DNA of 64,000 nt. It comes from Fibrobacter sp. GTDB lineage: Bacteria > Fibrobacterota > Fibrobacteria > Fibrobacterales > Fibrobacteraceae. The stretch covers positions 1 to 64,000 of the forward strand of contig JAGCGO010000091.1 in assembly GCA_017649565.1 (NCBI GenBank), written 5' to 3'. Position numbers and translations under genes: made by a program. A model generated the notes under the pieces. The model saw only the letters and a program-made list of their open reading frames with translations, did no database searches and was not told where the DNA came from. Each line of letters starts with the position of its first letter. Position 1 is the first letter of the stretch. Shown here one piece after another: positions 1 through 9,124 of the stretch.

Positions 1-787
1 AATAGCTATATGTAACGCAGATACCCTTAGAGGTTGTGGCATCGCCAACTGCGTTTGTTTTGCCATAGCCAAACGCAATACCAAGGTAGGGATAAATATT
101 TTCATCGGGATCACCCGCGCCGATGACGAAATCGCCGCAAACACCACCACACGCCTCGATAACCGGAGACATGTCGTTATCCGCACCCAATTCGGCTTTC
201 CAAGTGATTGCAGATCCAAGGTCATCAGCGTAGCTGTACCACCAGCCACCAGCCTTGTTGCCCGTCGGGACCTGGACGTCACCGGCAGAACCGTCCCACA
301 GGCCAAGCTTGAACAGGCCATCTTCCTCGTCAGCAGCAGGCGTGGTCGGCGTCGTCGGCGTGGTCGGCGTAGTTGTCGACGGAGAGCTTGGCGTGGTCGG
401 CGTCGTCGTGGCGGGAGCCACGGAGCTACTGCTCACGGTCGTCGACGGAACAATGTTAAGCACAGAAGAAGAAGACTGCATCACCGGAGTAATGCCCGGC
501 TGAGTCGTGGTGGCAGTTCCGTACGGATCGAAAGAGGAACTGGACAAACCAGTCTGCATACCGGGAGAAGACTGCGTAGCAGGTGCACAATAGAGCTGGC
601 TTGTCGCCTGGTCAAAGTTCAGAACCATTCCCATGGCTTCGCAAGACTCTTTAGTCGGCACGCTACTATTATTGCCGCCGTTATTATTACTCGCCACCGG
701 AGTAATAGAGTTGTCGTCATCGCCAGAAGAGCAGGCAGCAAACATGCAGAGAGCGCCGCTCGCCAGCAAACCAATGAGTTTTTTCAT
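1..787 (-). CDS. Lipoprotein with Ser/Thr/Pro linker, 3' end outside the window
   Basis: The reverse strand reads open from an ATG at 787 to the window edge (262 codons, no stop). The protein begins with a lipoprotein signal (MKKLIGLLASG, then a lipobox ending AAC at about residue 19), followed by an Asp/Ser/Asn-rich stretch and a low-complexity linker of PTT/PST repeats at about residues 110-150. After that comes a globular part rich in Trp, Tyr and Gly (GGWWYSYADD, paired Cys in ACGGVCG). This layout is typical of Fibrobacter surface lipoproteins. The globular part resembles a beta-sandwich carbohydrate-binding module, but I cannot assign a family. No catalytic motif is visible in the part present. 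Confidence 0.72.
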   Translation of the reverse strand, partial: MKKLIGLLASGALCMFAACSSGDDDNSITPVASNNNGGNNSSVPTKESCEAMGMVLNFDQATSQLYCAPATQSSPGMQTGLSSSSFDPYGTATTTQPGITPVMQSSSSVLNIVPSTTVSSSSVAPATTTPTTPSSPSTTTPTTPTTPTTPAADEEDGLFKLGLWDGSAGDVQVPTGNKAGGWWYSYADDLGSAITWKAELGADNDMSPVIEACGGVCGDFVIGAGDPDENIYPYLGIAFGYGKTNAVGDATTSKGICVTYSY

Positions 788-1029
788 AAGAACCCCTTTA
801 AAAAAGATTTTCCTTTCTCTGATTGCTAAATATATATCATTTTTTTGTCATTATATTTCAAAAAAAATCGCCAAATAGCGCCAAAGCCAAAAAAACGTGA
901 TTTAAAGCATCAGCGCATTGTAAAAATATGGATATATTGAAAAAAAACGCATTTTCAAGCCCCACATAACCCTCCCTCTTCGGCCCCGAATTATTGCAGG
1001 GGGGCTGCATTATTTCTAAATTTAGCCCG
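788..1029. other. Divergent intergenic region
   Basis: This is an AT-rich spacer between the minus-strand lipoprotein gene and prfA, and it should carry the promoters of both. It has A/T tracts but no convincing palindrome, and I found no small ORF with a ribosome binding site. Reading prfA from the upstream in-frame ATG at 994 would add twelve residues not typical of the family. Confidence 0.4.
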
Positions 1030-2097
<1,068 letters not shown>

Positions 2098-2098
2098 T

Positions 2099-2175
2099 GT
2101 CATCCCCGCGAAGGCGGGCATCTCCTTTTCTTAATATACGAGAAGGAGATGCCCGACTAAATCGGGCATGACAGA
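2099..2175. repeat. Stem-loop repeat between prfA and prmC
   Basis: A 12-bp inverted repeat (gggcatctcctt at 2116-2127 with aaggagatgccc at 2143-2154) lies inside outer arms tgtcat/atgaca. This layout, with GTCATCCCCGCGAAGGCGGG-type arms, resembles the dispersed extragenic palindromes seen in many bacteria. It has no T-tract, so it is more likely a mobile or REP-like repeat than a terminator, though it could act on the mRNA between the two genes. Confidence 0.7.
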
Positions 2176-2198
2176 CTGACAACAAAGAGATACGTTTT

Positions 2199-3080
2199 AT
2201 GCCGCAGATGACAGTGCTCGAAATCTTGAACCGTACCAAGGCGTTTTTCGAACGCAAGGGCGTTCCCGACGCACGCCTGGATGCGGAATACATCATCAGC
2301 CACGGTCTTTCGATGAAGAACAGGATGGACCTGTACTTGAATTTCGAGAAGCCCCTGACGGATGCCGAACTCGACACGCTCCGGCCGCTGGTCGCACGCC
2401 GCGCGAACCGCGAACCGTTGCAACACATCGTGGGCGACACGAGTTTCCGCGGGCACATCATCAAGTGCGACCCGCGGGCGCTGATCCCGCGCCCCGAAAC
2501 GGAATCCATCGTGGACATGGCGATCGAGCGCCTGAAGGGAATCGACACCCCGTTCATCGTCGAGGTGGGCACGGGAACAGCCGCGATTTCCATCGCCTGC
2601 GCGAAGGAAATCGCCGGAGCGAAAGTGCTTGCGACGGACATTTCGGAGGAAGCCCTTTCGCTTGCCCGCGAGAACGCGCAAGCCAACGGACTCGGCACGG
2701 ACACGACTGACTCGGCAACCTTGACGTTTGCACAGGGCGACCTGCTGGACGCCATGTCTGACACAGCAAAAATCGACTGCCTTATCGCGAACCTCCCCTA
2801 CATCCCCGACGGGGAAAAGGGAAAGCTCCAGCCCGAAGTCGACAAGTACGACCCGGAACTCGCCCTTTACGGCGGCCCCGACGGACTCACGCTCGTGCGC
2901 AAGCTGCTCCAGCAGACCGAAGGCAAACTCTCCGCAGGCGCCCCCGTCCTCCTCGAAATCGGATCGGAACAGGCGGAAGTCCTGAAGACCGAGGCCGGGA
3001 ACTACCCCTGGCTCGACTTCGAGGGAATCCACAAGGACTACTGCGGCAACGTCCGCTTCGTAAGCTACAGGGCAAAATAG
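2199..3080 (+). CDS. prmC: Peptide chain release factor N5-glutamine methyltransferase
   Basis: S-adenosylmethionine-dependent enzyme that methylates the GGQ glutamine of RF1 and RF2. The 293-residue protein has the HemK/PrmC layout: a helical N-terminal domain of about 80 residues that binds the release factor, then a Rossmann methyltransferase domain with the SAM loop EVGTGTAAISIA. The family's NPPY substrate motif reads NLPY here (IANLPYIPDG), a tolerated variation. The conserved IPRPETE segment is present. Placement behind prfA supports the call. Confidence 0.95.
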   Translation: MPQMTVLEILNRTKAFFERKGVPDARLDAEYIISHGLSMKNRMDLYLNFEKPLTDAELDTLRPLVARRANREPLQHIVGDTSFRGHIIKCDPRALIPRPETESIVDMAIERLKGIDTPFIVEVGTGTAAISIACAKEIAGAKVLATDISEEALSLARENAQANGLGTDTTDSATLTFAQGDLLDAMSDTAKIDCLIANLPYIPDGEKGKLQPEVDKYDPELALYGGPDGLTLVRKLLQQTEGKLSAGAPVLLEIGSEQAEVLKTEAGNYPWLDFEGIHKDYCGNVRFVSYRAK

Positions 3081-3098
3081 GGGAAAGCGGCACCAGCC

Positions 3099-3362
3099 CT
3101 ACATTCCGACAGGGCAGCCGAGCGCCCCGAGCACATACGTTTCGCTCTCGCCCATACGGTAAAAGGGCAACAGCGTATCGTCGTCGACGAGGCCGTCCGA
3201 AAATCCACACAGCTGCAACTGTTCGCCAATACGGCGCTTGAATGCAGAAAAACCCGTATTCCAGAGGCTCGGTTCGGCAGGAGCCGCAATGGCGCAGCCG
3301 GAATTTCCAAAAGGAGTTTCCTTCGTTCTTTTCTTCATCATTTTTTTACCTTCCTTTTCCAT
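3099..3362 (-). CDS. Small hypothetical protein
   Basis: An 87-residue reading frame on the reverse strand. The start at 3362 is preceded by AAAAGGAACGT; another start at 3341 has GGAAGG seven bases upstream and may be the true one. The N-terminus is Lys-rich, followed by a mixed Gly/Leu/Asp-rich body (RRIGEQLQLCGFSD, DDDTLLPFYRMGES). No signal peptide, membrane segment or known motif is visible and I do not recognise the family. It lies between prmC and the rlpA-like gene, apparently as its own unit. Confidence 0.5.
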   Translation of the reverse strand: MEKEGKKMMKKRTKETPFGNSGCAIAAPAEPSLWNTGFSAFKRRIGEQLQLCGFSDGLVDDDTLLPFYRMGESETYVLGALGCPVGM

Positions 3363-3430
3363 ACGTTCCTTTTGAGGGTTGTTTTTCACATAAAAAAGCC
3401 AGTGCTCTTCTGAACACCAAATATAAATAC

Positions 3431-3467
3431 GCCGGAATGTCAAAAAGTGACAATCCGGCTTTTTTTG
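3431..3467. terminator. Hairpin terminator, probably bidirectional
   Basis: Inverted repeat GCCGGAaTGTCA / TGACAaTCCGGC with a 5-base loop (3431-3459), followed on the plus strand by seven T residues. On the reverse strand it is followed by an AT-rich GTATTTATATTT tract, so it can end the rlpA-side minus transcript as well as plus-strand read-through from prmC. Confidence 0.75.
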
Positions 3468-3480
3468 AAAAAAGGGAAAA

Positions 3481-3969
3481 TTATTCGATGACTTCGGCTT
3501 CGACTTCGGCGTGGCCGGCCTTGTCTAGCCCGAGTTCCTTACCGGCAGCCGTGCTCAGGTCAAGGATGCGCTTCCCGGCGTAGGGACCGCGGTCGTTCAC
3601 GCGCACGACGACGCTCTTGCCGTTGCTCTTGCGCGTGACCCTGAGCTTTGTCCCAAACGGGAGCGACTTGTGCGCGCAGGTGTAGGCGTTCTGGTTGAAA
3701 ATTTCACCGCTCGCGGTCTTCTTGCCGTCGAAGCCCTTGCCGTAATAGCTGGCGCTTCCCGAAATCTTTGTCCCTATGGGGGCCTTTTTCTTGGATGTCG
3801 GATGCTTCGAGGAGGAGTACCCCCTGTCATACCCCGGGCGCGAGGCGATGCTTGCACTCCCGGCACATCCCGGGAATACAAACGCAGACGCCAGGAAACA
3901 TACAAGCAGCGTGATGCAGGTCCACTTGCGCGGAGCCGCCCCCTCTTTCTGCAACGTTTCCTTCTGCAT
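3481..3969 (-). CDS. rlpA: RlpA-like double-psi beta-barrel lipoprotein
   Basis: 162 residues: a signal peptide with lipobox FPGC (Cys about residue 35), a Ser/Lys-rich linker, then the RlpA/DPBB domain. Diagnostic segments are GSASYYGKGFDGKKTASGE, LPFGTKLRVTR and VVRVNDRGPYAGKRILDLS. Some RlpA proteins are lytic transglycosylases that cut peptidoglycan strands lacking stem peptides at the septum, and the Asp of NDRGP and the conserved His/Glu positions fit that fold. There is no C-terminal SPOR domain, so septal targeting would differ from that in E. coli. It lies 12 bp behind the large TPR lipoprotein gene and is probably cotranscribed with it. Confidence 0.88.
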   Translation of the reverse strand: MQKETLQKEGAAPRKWTCITLLVCFLASAFVFPGCAGSASIASRPGYDRGYSSSKHPTSKKKAPIGTKISGSASYYGKGFDGKKTASGEIFNQNAYTCAHKSLPFGTKLRVTRKSNGKSVVVRVNDRGPYAGKRILDLSTAAGKELGLDKAGHAEVEAEVIE

Positions 3970-3981
3970 CGTGAATCGAAC

Positions 3982-5895
3982 CTACTCGAAGTCGTACATG
4001 CTATTGTACGTATTCTCAAGGACCTCGTCTTCCTGGCTCTTGACTTCGGCCTTCTTTTCTTCGGGCTTCTTGCTCAGGGACTCGTAGTACTGCCTGGAGA
4101 GCTTGTCGATATGTTCGACAGACTGCTCCACCCTACGGCGCAGACGTTTCATATCGTCGTCGGAAAGCGACAGGCGCGTATTCAAGACCTTGGCGGCTTC
4201 CTTGCCCCACGGCGTGGAACCGTGCTCTCTCTGCAGTTGACGGTAGATGGCGGCCGCGCTGTCCTTGCGGTCGGACGACATCGTGAAATAAACCGCCTTC
4301 ATGTACAGAGCCTGGATGCCGGCCTGCGTTTTCGGATATTCATGGTAAAGGCTGTCAAACGCGGTGAACGCGGCGAGATAGGCGGAGTCCACCCGTTCCA
4401 TCTGGTCTATGGGAATTTCCGTCGCAGCGGTCCAAAGGCTTTCGGCCTGCAGGTAGCGTTCCTTCGCCTTGTCCTCGTCGGTCTGCATCGTGACGCGCAT
4501 ACCGAGGTTCGCCTGCGCCTGCTTCGCGTAGTCCGTATTCGGATACTTCTCGATAATCTGCTTGTAGAAAATTTCCGCGGAGTCCGGGTCGTGTTTGAAT
4601 TCGTCGTAGATGAAGGCCCTCGCATACGTGGCGCGCATGACCTTCAAGGTATCCTCGTCGCCTTCGATAACGCTGTTCAGGCGCTTGACGGCACTGTCCA
4701 CCTCGGAAAGCTTGAAGAGGAACAGTTCCGCAATCTGGAATTCCGCATTGAAGAAATTCTTCACGTTGGGAATGGAATCCTTCTTGAGATCGTCGTCGTT
4801 CTGCTGGCGCATCGCAATGAGGCGCTTCAGGGCATCGCGGCGTTCGCGGCTCTTGCGGGCCCACTCCGACGCGGAATAGGAGACATAGCTGCTATCGTAG
4901 TAGACCATGGCATGCGCATAATCCAGCGTGATGGTCTGTTCGTAGTCACCCAGGGCGAAGTAGCTCCTCGCGGCATGGACGCTGCGCACATATTCGTTGT
5001 TCACCTTGTTCAGCACGATAATCGCATCGGGATAGCGCTTGGCCAAAAGCAAGATTTCGCCTATGCGAACCAGATAGTCCGGCCTCTTTTTCTCGTATTC
5101 CTCTTCTTTATAGAGGGCCTTGTACTCGTCCGCTGCCGCCAGGTATTCCTTTTTGTTGACAAGGCATTCCGCAGCCTGTTCGGCGGCGACCTGCTTTTCA
5201 CGCACGTTCAGGTTCTCGATTTCCTTGGCGCGGTAATGTTCGCGGGCCTTGTCCCAGTTTTCCTTGGCGAAGTAAAGCCCCGCCAGGCGGAAATGGGCCT
5301 TGCCACGCATGAAAGGCGTTCCCGACGTGTCGGCAAGCAACGCCTCGAGGGCGTCGATAGCCTGGTCCGGAGACTCGGACTGTTCGTCCAACAGAGACAT
5401 CAGGTTGAGTCCCTGGAAATAGTAAGGATGGTTCTTGGAGGCAACGACCGGTTCCAGCGCGAAGCGGCTCAGGTTGTACTCCTGCGTACGGTAGAGGCAG
5501 TAGGCCCTCTGGTACTCGACGGCCCTCATGGAGTCGTAGTCGGCAAAGTAGCGTTCGTATTCGTCGTACTTGACGATAGCCTTGTCGAACTCGCCCTTGT
5601 GCCTGAAGGATTCACCGATGAGGAACACGGCCTCGGCAGTGCGCTTCTTGTTCTTGGGGAAACGTTCAAGAACGCGGGAACCCTTCTCGATAATCTTGTC
5701 GTACCTAAGGCGTTCGTCGTTACCGGGCTTGGAGGCCGTCTCGTCAGGGACGCTATCCAAACGGGCCATGCGCATCTCGGTCGCCTCGTCGTAAAGGCGT
5801 TCCGCATTGAACATGTGGTTCAGGTACGCACAACAGGTGCAGCCCTCGAACAGGAGGACAACCAGGGCCAGCACGATGTAGCGACAAAAAAGCAT
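3982..5895 (-). CDS. TPR-repeat lipoprotein
   Basis: 637 residues from an ATG at 5895; an upstream TTG at 5910 is less likely. The N-terminal hydrophobic stretch ends in FEGC, a lipobox, which suggests outer-membrane or periplasmic anchoring. The remainder is alpha-helical repeats of TPR type (for example FDKAIVKYDEYERYF, WDKAREHYRAKEIENL, DSAEIFYKQIIEKYP), with a charged coiled-coil-like C-terminus rich in Lys and Glu. TPR lipoproteins of this size (BamD/Gldx-like) usually scaffold envelope complexes. The specific partner is unknown. Pairing with the RlpA-like gene suggests a cell-wall role. Confidence 0.85.
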   Translation of the reverse strand: MLFCRYIVLALVVLLFEGCTCCAYLNHMFNAERLYDEATEMRMARLDSVPDETASKPGNDERLRYDKIIEKGSRVLERFPKNKKRTAEAVFLIGESFRHKGEFDKAIVKYDEYERYFADYDSMRAVEYQRAYCLYRTQEYNLSRFALEPVVASKNHPYYFQGLNLMSLLDEQSESPDQAIDALEALLADTSGTPFMRGKAHFRLAGLYFAKENWDKAREHYRAKEIENLNVREKQVAAEQAAECLVNKKEYLAAADEYKALYKEEEYEKKRPDYLVRIGEILLLAKRYPDAIIVLNKVNNEYVRSVHAARSYFALGDYEQTITLDYAHAMVYYDSSYVSYSASEWARKSRERRDALKRLIAMRQQNDDDLKKDSIPNVKNFFNAEFQIAELFLFKLSEVDSAVKRLNSVIEGDEDTLKVMRATYARAFIYDEFKHDPDSAEIFYKQIIEKYPNTDYAKQAQANLGMRVTMQTDEDKAKERYLQAESLWTAATEIPIDQMERVDSAYLAAFTAFDSLYHEYPKTQAGIQALYMKAVYFTMSSDRKDSAAAIYRQLQREHGSTPWGKEAAKVLNTRLSLSDDDMKRLRRRVEQSVEHIDKLSRQYYESLSKKPEEKKAEVKSQEDEVLENTYNSMYDFE

Positions 5896-5910
5896 AGCGC
5901 AAAGATACAA

Positions 5911-6196
5911 AAAAGTAAGGAAAAGGGAGTAGGAGGAAGTTAGTAAGAAGTAGGAAGTGGTTAGTAAACAGTGGTTAGGGAATAGGCGAAAGACGAGATA
6001 TACGAAACTAGGTGCTTTAGCACCTTAGTTGAGTTATACTCATAGGGCATAAGAACATGTAAGGCAGCAAAGCTGCCAACAGTTCTATATCCCCTATGAG
6101 GAGATGGGGGCTGTGAACTGTGAGCGATGAGAAAGAAAGGCTCGGGTTCGGAGCCACACTGCTTACTGCTGATCCCTCTCCTCTCGTGTCCCGAGC
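5911..6196. repeat. Intergenic repeat region with nested hairpins
   Basis: No credible gene. From left to right it holds a purine-rich tract of degenerate GGTTAGTAGGAAGT units (about 5918-5985), and a 47-bp segment (5991-6037) repeated exactly at 54128-54174 that contains the hairpin GGTGCtttaGCACC. A 9-bp inverted repeat CTCATAGGG (6039-6047) / CCCTATGAG (6092-6100) then encloses an inner hairpin GGCAGC (6063-6068) / GCTGCC (6072-6077). A GGCTCGGG...CCCGAGCC inverted repeat lies beside the stop of the next gene. Confidence 0.7.
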
Positions 6197-7915
6197 CTAG
6201 TACGCATTCAGGTACTTGACGTAGTCGCAGAGCTTGATGCCCGGCGGGAGGGCGCTCTTGTCGAAGCGGACCATGCGGACTTCCGCAGGTTTTCCGATAA
6301 AGCGGGCCAGGATTTCGAAGTTGTCCTGAGTCTCCCATACGGCGGCATCCATGACAATACCGTCACCGCAGTCCGTTTCGCCCGTACTGTTGCCAATGCC
6401 CGAGATACGGGAGTTCTGCTTGAGCAGGCGGGTGTAGACTTCGGGGGCAACGCCCAGGTGGTTCGACGCCGACGAGGAATCGTACACCACCACGTGTACT
6501 TCGCGGAACTGCTTCTTGGAATCGAACACGACCGTATAGCGGTGCATGTAGGGCGCGACATAGAAGGATTCCTGCCAGACGTTTTCACCGACGGGGCGGA
6601 AATTGGAGATGGAATACTTCTTGAAGAATTCACGCGGAGTGACACCATAACGAACAAGGTAATGTCCAAGCATCGTAGAGAAGTCATGCGTTGTCGCAGG
6701 TTCCATCGACTGGCGGAGGCTATCGACTGCGCGGTTCAAGTCGTTGGCGAGCCCCGTATTGTTCGTCTCGACCACAACAGGTTTCTTGACCTTGGTCTCC
6801 TGGATGCGCTGGGCGATGTCGGGATACTCCGGATCGCGGGCCATGATTTCCTGGAACTGGTTGCGGGCCAAATCAAAATCGCGACCGTTCAAGTAAGCCA
6901 GGCCAAGAGCTTCGCGCAGCGGGAGGTTTTCAGGATAACGTTCCACCAGCGGTTCCAGAATTTCGCAGGCCACCTTCGCCCTGTCGCGGGGAGTCAGGCG
7001 CGTCCCCGATCCAGCTGCGGGGGACGGCTTTTCGCCGATGGTAGCCATTGCCATGCGAGCCGGGTTGAAATCCGGGCGGATCGCCAGGATGCGCTGATAA
7101 ATCTTTTCGGCAGAATCGAAGTGTCCCTTGTATTCTTCGAGATAGCCTCTCAGCAAAAGCAGGCGCACGTTCACCGGGTACTGCGAAAGCGCATAGTCCA
7201 CAAGCGAGGCACAGCTGTCAAGGATGCCCTGGGAATGGTACATGCCGGCCAGCAGTTCGAAAGCTTCCGGGGACTTCCCGAACGAAAGGCTCACTGCGGC
7301 ATGGGCCTCGGCAAAGGCCTCGCCGATACGGGAATGTTCATCGAGCAGCCGGGCGTACCAGAGACGGGCCTCGTAAAGCGCCGGGGCCTTGTCACAGGCG
7401 ATGCGGGCCAGTTCCAGCGCCGCATTGGAATTCCCGACCATGTAGGCCTTGCGGCTATCCACATAGGCGGCGACACCCGAGCCGGGGAAACTGCCCTGGA
7501 TTTTTCCGACTAGCAGGTTCATGCGGTTTTCCTGGGCTTCCGTGAGGCTATCCATTTTAAACAACGTATTTACTTCGCCCCACACCGCCGACATGCAGTC
7601 GGGGAAAAGCATCACGATGGCTTCGTAAATATCGTAGGCGGCATCCAGGGAACCGGAACGGGACAGTTCCGTCGCGCGCCGAAGTTCGGCCTGCGTCTGC
7701 GCCGGGAGCGAAGACACGCCCTTCTGGAAATCCGGCGTATCACCCACCATCACGGACGAACCGGCGGGGAGCCCGAAGGGGATTCCCTCGACATTGACCT
7801 TGGACGGGCCATAGACGTCAAAGAAGTAATAACCAACAAACGCGATTGCCGCGCCAACACACAGAACCAAAAATAGGTAGGCAGCCTTTCGGGCAGATGC
7901 CGACTGACTAGACAT
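6197..7915 (-). CDS. Membrane-anchored TPR protein
   Basis: 572 residues with one N-terminal transmembrane helix (AAYLFLVLCVGAAIAFVGYYFF, about residues 11-32) and a short basic cytoplasmic tail. The body should therefore lie in the periplasm. Residues about 75-380 form TPR-like helical pairs (YLEEYKGHFDSAEKIYQRIL, YLNGRDFDLARNQFQEIM). A C-terminal alpha/beta domain of about 150 residues is not recognised. Its ATG overlaps the stop of the sigma-factor gene by one base (TAATG), so the two are probably translationally coupled. The function cannot be named from sequence. Confidence 0.85.
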   Translation of the reverse strand: MSSQSASARKAAYLFLVLCVGAAIAFVGYYFFDVYGPSKVNVEGIPFGLPAGSSVMVGDTPDFQKGVSSLPAQTQAELRRATELSRSGSLDAAYDIYEAIVMLFPDCMSAVWGEVNTLFKMDSLTEAQENRMNLLVGKIQGSFPGSGVAAYVDSRKAYMVGNSNAALELARIACDKAPALYEARLWYARLLDEHSRIGEAFAEAHAAVSLSFGKSPEAFELLAGMYHSQGILDSCASLVDYALSQYPVNVRLLLLRGYLEEYKGHFDSAEKIYQRILAIRPDFNPARMAMATIGEKPSPAAGSGTRLTPRDRAKVACEILEPLVERYPENLPLREALGLAYLNGRDFDLARNQFQEIMARDPEYPDIAQRIQETKVKKPVVVETNNTGLANDLNRAVDSLRQSMEPATTHDFSTMLGHYLVRYGVTPREFFKKYSISNFRPVGENVWQESFYVAPYMHRYTVVFDSKKQFREVHVVVYDSSSASNHLGVAPEVYTRLLKQNSRISGIGNSTGETDCGDGIVMDAAVWETQDNFEILARFIGKPAEVRMVRFDKSALPPGIKLCDYVKYLNAY

Positions 7916-8769
7916 TAAAGCTCCAGGAAGTCCACGAGTTTTTCTTTATGCTCTTTGCTCTTCTGCAATTTGCGGAGGGTCTTGTTCTTGATTTGCCGCA
8001 CGCGTTCGCGGCTGAGTTTCAGGTCTTCGCCGATATCCTTGAGGGTCGTATCCTCAATCGTGTCGAGGCCGTAGAACATGCGGAGGATTTCTTCTTCACG
8101 CTGCGGGAGCGACGACAGGGTCTCCTGGATGAGCTTCCTGCGCTCGTCGCGTTCGAGGTCTTCGTCCTGATTGCCGTCGGAGCCAAGCACGTCCATGAGG
8201 GTGCTCACGGAATCCGCACTGCTGGAACCGCCACCGGCATCGTCGCCGATCGGGGCATCCAAGGAAATGTCGACAATCTTTTCCATGACCTCGACAATGT
8301 CCCTTTCGTAAGGGGCAAACTCTTCCATGGCAATGGTCTTTTCGTAATCGCCGCCGTTCTGCATCAAAGCGCGCTTGAAACGGTTCACGAGGGCAAGCTT
8401 GTTCGGCGGAATGCGGACCGCGCCCACCTGTTCGAACAGCGCCTTCTGGATGGACTGGCGAATCCACCACACGGCATAGCTGATGAACTTGACATCCTTG
8501 TCCATGTCAAAGCGCTTGGCAGCCTTGAAAAGGCCAAGATTACCTTCGTTGATCAAATCCAGAAGGGAAAGACCGCGTCCCTGATACTTGCGAGCAACGC
8601 TGACCACAAACCGCAGATTGCCACGGATAAGGCGCTGCAACGCGGACTTGCGGATCTCTTCCGTCTCGCCATTCTTGATGATCTTCAACAACGCCGATTC
8701 CTCCTGCGGAGTCAGCGTAGGATACCTATTCAAGTCCCGGAAGTATAGCGCTTCGTTAAAATCACTCAT
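7915..8769 (-). CDS. RNA polymerase sigma-70 family factor (compact RpoD/SigA type)
   Basis: 284 residues from the ATG at 8769 (a GTG two codons upstream is less likely). Region 2 is intact: GNLRFVVSVARKYQGRGLSLLDLINEGNLGLFKAAKRFD, then YAVWWIRQSIQKAL for -10 recognition. Region 3 begins VGAVRIPPNKLALV. Region 4 has LPQREEEILRMFYGLD and the helix-turn-helix LKDIGEDLKLSRERVRQIKNK for -35 contact. The absence of region 1.1 and the short length match the primary sigma factor of Bacteroidota. It may therefore be this organism's housekeeping sigma or a close group 2 paralogue. Confidence 0.9.
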   Translation of the reverse strand: MSDFNEALYFRDLNRYPTLTPQEESALLKIIKNGETEEIRKSALQRLIRGNLRFVVSVARKYQGRGLSLLDLINEGNLGLFKAAKRFDMDKDVKFISYAVWWIRQSIQKALFEQVGAVRIPPNKLALVNRFKRALMQNGGDYEKTIAMEEFAPYERDIVEVMEKIVDISLDAPIGDDAGGGSSSADSVSTLMDVLGSDGNQDEDLERDERRKLIQETLSSLPQREEEILRMFYGLDTIEDTTLKDIGEDLKLSRERVRQIKNKTLRKLQKSKEHKEKLVDFLEL

Positions 8770-8827
8770 AGACACACACCTATCAATCCCTCAGGAAAAA
8801 AACCATCGGTCAAACAAATATGGTTTT

Positions 8828-9124
8828 TTACTCCCGTTTCGTCAAATTGTACAGTTTGTCGTAAGGGTAAATTCCCGAATTGTGACCATCACTAAAAGAC
8901 AATCCCGCAGCATACCGACCTATCGACTGTACACGGACTAAAGTGATGTCTGCAGGCACGGTGGAATCATCCAAAAGTTTTTCTCCCGTATGCTCATCGA
9001 CGCAAAGTGCACAAGGACATGCGAGGCGAAGTTCGCGAATGCCGCATGCACCGCGAGTACCGTCGCTCCATTCAAAGCCGAGTTTACCGTCCTTCGTCCT
9101 GAAAACTTTCTTGGGCTGAATCAT
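8828..9124 (-). CDS. DUF971 protein (gamma-butyrobetaine hydroxylase-like N-terminal domain)
   Basis: 98 residues made up almost entirely of one DUF971 domain: WSDGTRGACGIRELRLACPCALCVDEHTGEKLL, with a Cys cluster able to hold zinc or an Fe-S cluster, then IGRYAAGLSFSDGHNSGIYPYDKLYNL. Its start overlaps the mrp stop by four bases (ATGA), so the genes are translationally coupled. DUF971 next to or fused with Mrp is a known pairing, and an accessory role in iron-sulfur cluster handling is inferred from that. Confidence 0.9.
   Translation of the reverse strand: MIQPKKVFRTKDGKLGFEWSDGTRGACGIRELRLACPCALCVDEHTGEKLLDDSTVPADITLVRVQSIGRYAAGLSFSDGHNSGIYPYDKLYNLTKRE

Noticed and set aside
3670..5943. 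757-codon plus-strand ORF
   Set aside because: It lies opposite the TPR lipoprotein and RlpA-like genes. It has a composition typical of antisense frames in GC-rich codons and no start signals or recognisable domain.
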